This document shows positions 63,401 to 64,000 of a stretch of 64,000 nucleotides of DNA, piece after piece (the first letter of the stretch is position 1; every line of letters starts with the position of its first letter). The DNA lies in NCBI GenBank assembly GCA_027335985.1, contig DAHWGX010000074.1:58680-122679 (forward strand), given 5' to 3'. Source of the stretch: Nitrospirota bacterium. Its GTDB lineage: Bacteria; Nitrospirota_A; Leptospirillia; Leptospirillales; Leptospirillaceae. The notes below the pieces were generated by a model. That model searched no databases. It saw only the letters and a list, made by a program, of their open reading frames with translations, and had not been told where the DNA came from. Both the position numbers and the translations under genes were made by a program.

Positions 63401-63841
63401 TTGAAAAAGAAACTGAACCGGATCAACGCCATAGTGGGGATAGCCTCAGGATTCCTACTCTTTTGGGTGGCAGATAAAGCATTCGGATTGACAAATGGGG
63501 CGTTCCATCACATTTTTGGAACCGGCATTCTCTTTTCCTATCTACTTGCACCGCTTGCTGTTTCCCTTGTAACGGGATACATCATAGGACCATTTGGAAA
63601 GTTGCTGGCTCCAGTGCCTCCGATGGGGTACCTCCTTTTCTCCTATCTGTATGAAGTCTATCATCCCTCAGGACAAACGGTTGGAATACCGGTGGCCCCT
63701 TTCATGATGATTTTCTTCATAACTGTTCCGGAGGTTTCTTTTCTGGGAGGATATGTCGGCGAGGTCATCAGGAGAAAACGCTCCTCGGGAAAGTCCGGAG
63801 AAGGTCGACCCAGATCGAGGGGCCCTGAAAGGGTATCCTGA
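63401..63841 (+). CDS. Membrane protein with YIIGPFxKL motif
   Basis: A 146-residue protein with four helices (about 10-28, 38-58, 72-88 and 95-125) and a basic tail (RRKRSSGKSGEGRPRSRG). The motif VTGYIIGPFGKL recalls the 68-residue protein at 62470. The TTG at 63401 has AAGGGG upstream. The function is unknown. It ends about 20 bases before the element end that follows. Confidence 0.6.
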   Translation: MKKKLNRINAIVGIASGFLLFWVADKAFGLTNGAFHHIFGTGILFSYLLAPLAVSLVTGYIIGPFGKLLAPVPPMGYLLFSYLYEVYHPSGQTVGIPVAPFMMIFFITVPEVSFLGGYVGEVIRRKRSSGKSGEGRPRSRGPERVS

Positions 63842-63860
63842 AATTGAAACGAGGGACATC

Positions 63861-64000
63861 GTCAACCACCCCTCCCTGAAGGGAGGAGCTTGAAAGGAGG
63901 TCCGACAAGCTCGGGTTGACCAGGGAGAGCAGGTCCCAACCCGCTACGTTGTACGGAAGTTCAAGACCCACTCCGGGATGCTTCCTCAGTCCCGGACCCT
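63861..64000 (-). mobile_element. Likely IS200/IS605 (TnpB) element end with structured RNA
   Basis: Read on the minus strand, the edge holds three nested hairpins. CCGGGA pairs with TCCCGG (63973-63978 with 63990-63995), CGGGTTG with CAACCCG (63912-63918 with 63937-63943), and CCTCCC with GGGAGG (63871-63876 with 63881-63886). It then ends in GGTGGTTGAC at about 63861-63870. This is the architecture of IS605-type right ends, where the TnpB guide RNA (omega RNA) is made and host sequence beyond the end serves as guide. The transposase or tnpB gene would lie right of the window. Confidence 0.5.

Noticed and set aside
1..64000. CRISPR arrays or rRNA genes
   Set aside because: No regularly spaced repeats and no rRNA sequence were seen on either strand.

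Overview
The window looks like chromosomal DNA of a Nitrospirota bacterium, most likely an acidophilic iron oxidiser of the Leptospirillum type. This is inference from the gene set: a Gram-negative proteasome with a UBact-type modifier, a RuBisCO-like protein, cbb3-oxidase-like subunits and several c-type haem proteins. No 16S rRNA is present to prove it. Coding density is high and most of the window is GC-rich, except for a sharply AT-rich patch at about 4010-4170. Neighbouring genes very often share a 4-base ATGA, GTGA or TTGA stop/start overlap.

Layout. 1-3635: recB (cut by the left edge) and recD. 3636-6789: an AT-rich, dyad-rich intergenic region, then a ribbon-helix-helix (RHH) repressor-like gene, a coiled-coil gene, a four-helix membrane protein and an exported von Willebrand A protein; I can name none of them, and this is the main candidate for an undescribed system. 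6832-10680 (minus): pgm, HAD phosphatase, cupin, MDR oxidoreductase. 10826-19740 (plus): tlpA, nadE, ribBA, ribH, nusB, an unknown gene, purB, purC, purS and a membrane protein with a c-haem site. 19817-25962: asparaginase, a mini zinc ribbon, tRNA-Arg, a 41-residue membrane protein, msrB-msrA, a K+ channel, a holin-like protein, a Crp/Fnr regulator and a second mini zinc ribbon. 26012-42361 (minus): one long gene string, hemX-hemA-hemC-cobA/hemD-hemB-ribF-tilS-hpt-ftsH-folP-cdaA-cdaR-glmM-comEC (haem, flavin, folate and c-di-AMP/cell wall). 42613-48675 (plus): ATP-grasp-like, lysine 2,3-aminomutase, BluB, a double-length dCTP deaminase, tRNA-Asn and an MFS transporter. 48712-50703: a RuBisCO-like protein divergent from a flavin oxidoreductase.

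50823-57368 holds a complete bacterial proteasome and tagging locus: ATPase ring (ARC/Mpa), Dop, the 77-residue UBact tag ending RTGE, PrcB, PrcA and PafA. PafA would attach UBact to lysines, Dop would remove it, and the ATPase would unfold tagged proteins into the PrcAB chamber. 57450-60293 (minus): a dihydroorotate-dehydrogenase-like protein, thrB and a VIT-type transporter.

60511-63841 (plus) is a cbb3-oxidase-like locus with CcoO-like and CcoP-like monohaem subunits, a CcoS-like protein and several very small membrane proteins, but no CcoN catalytic subunit in view. Right after it, at 63861-64000, a structured inverted-repeat end resembles the terminus of an IS200/IS605 (TnpB) element read on the minus strand.
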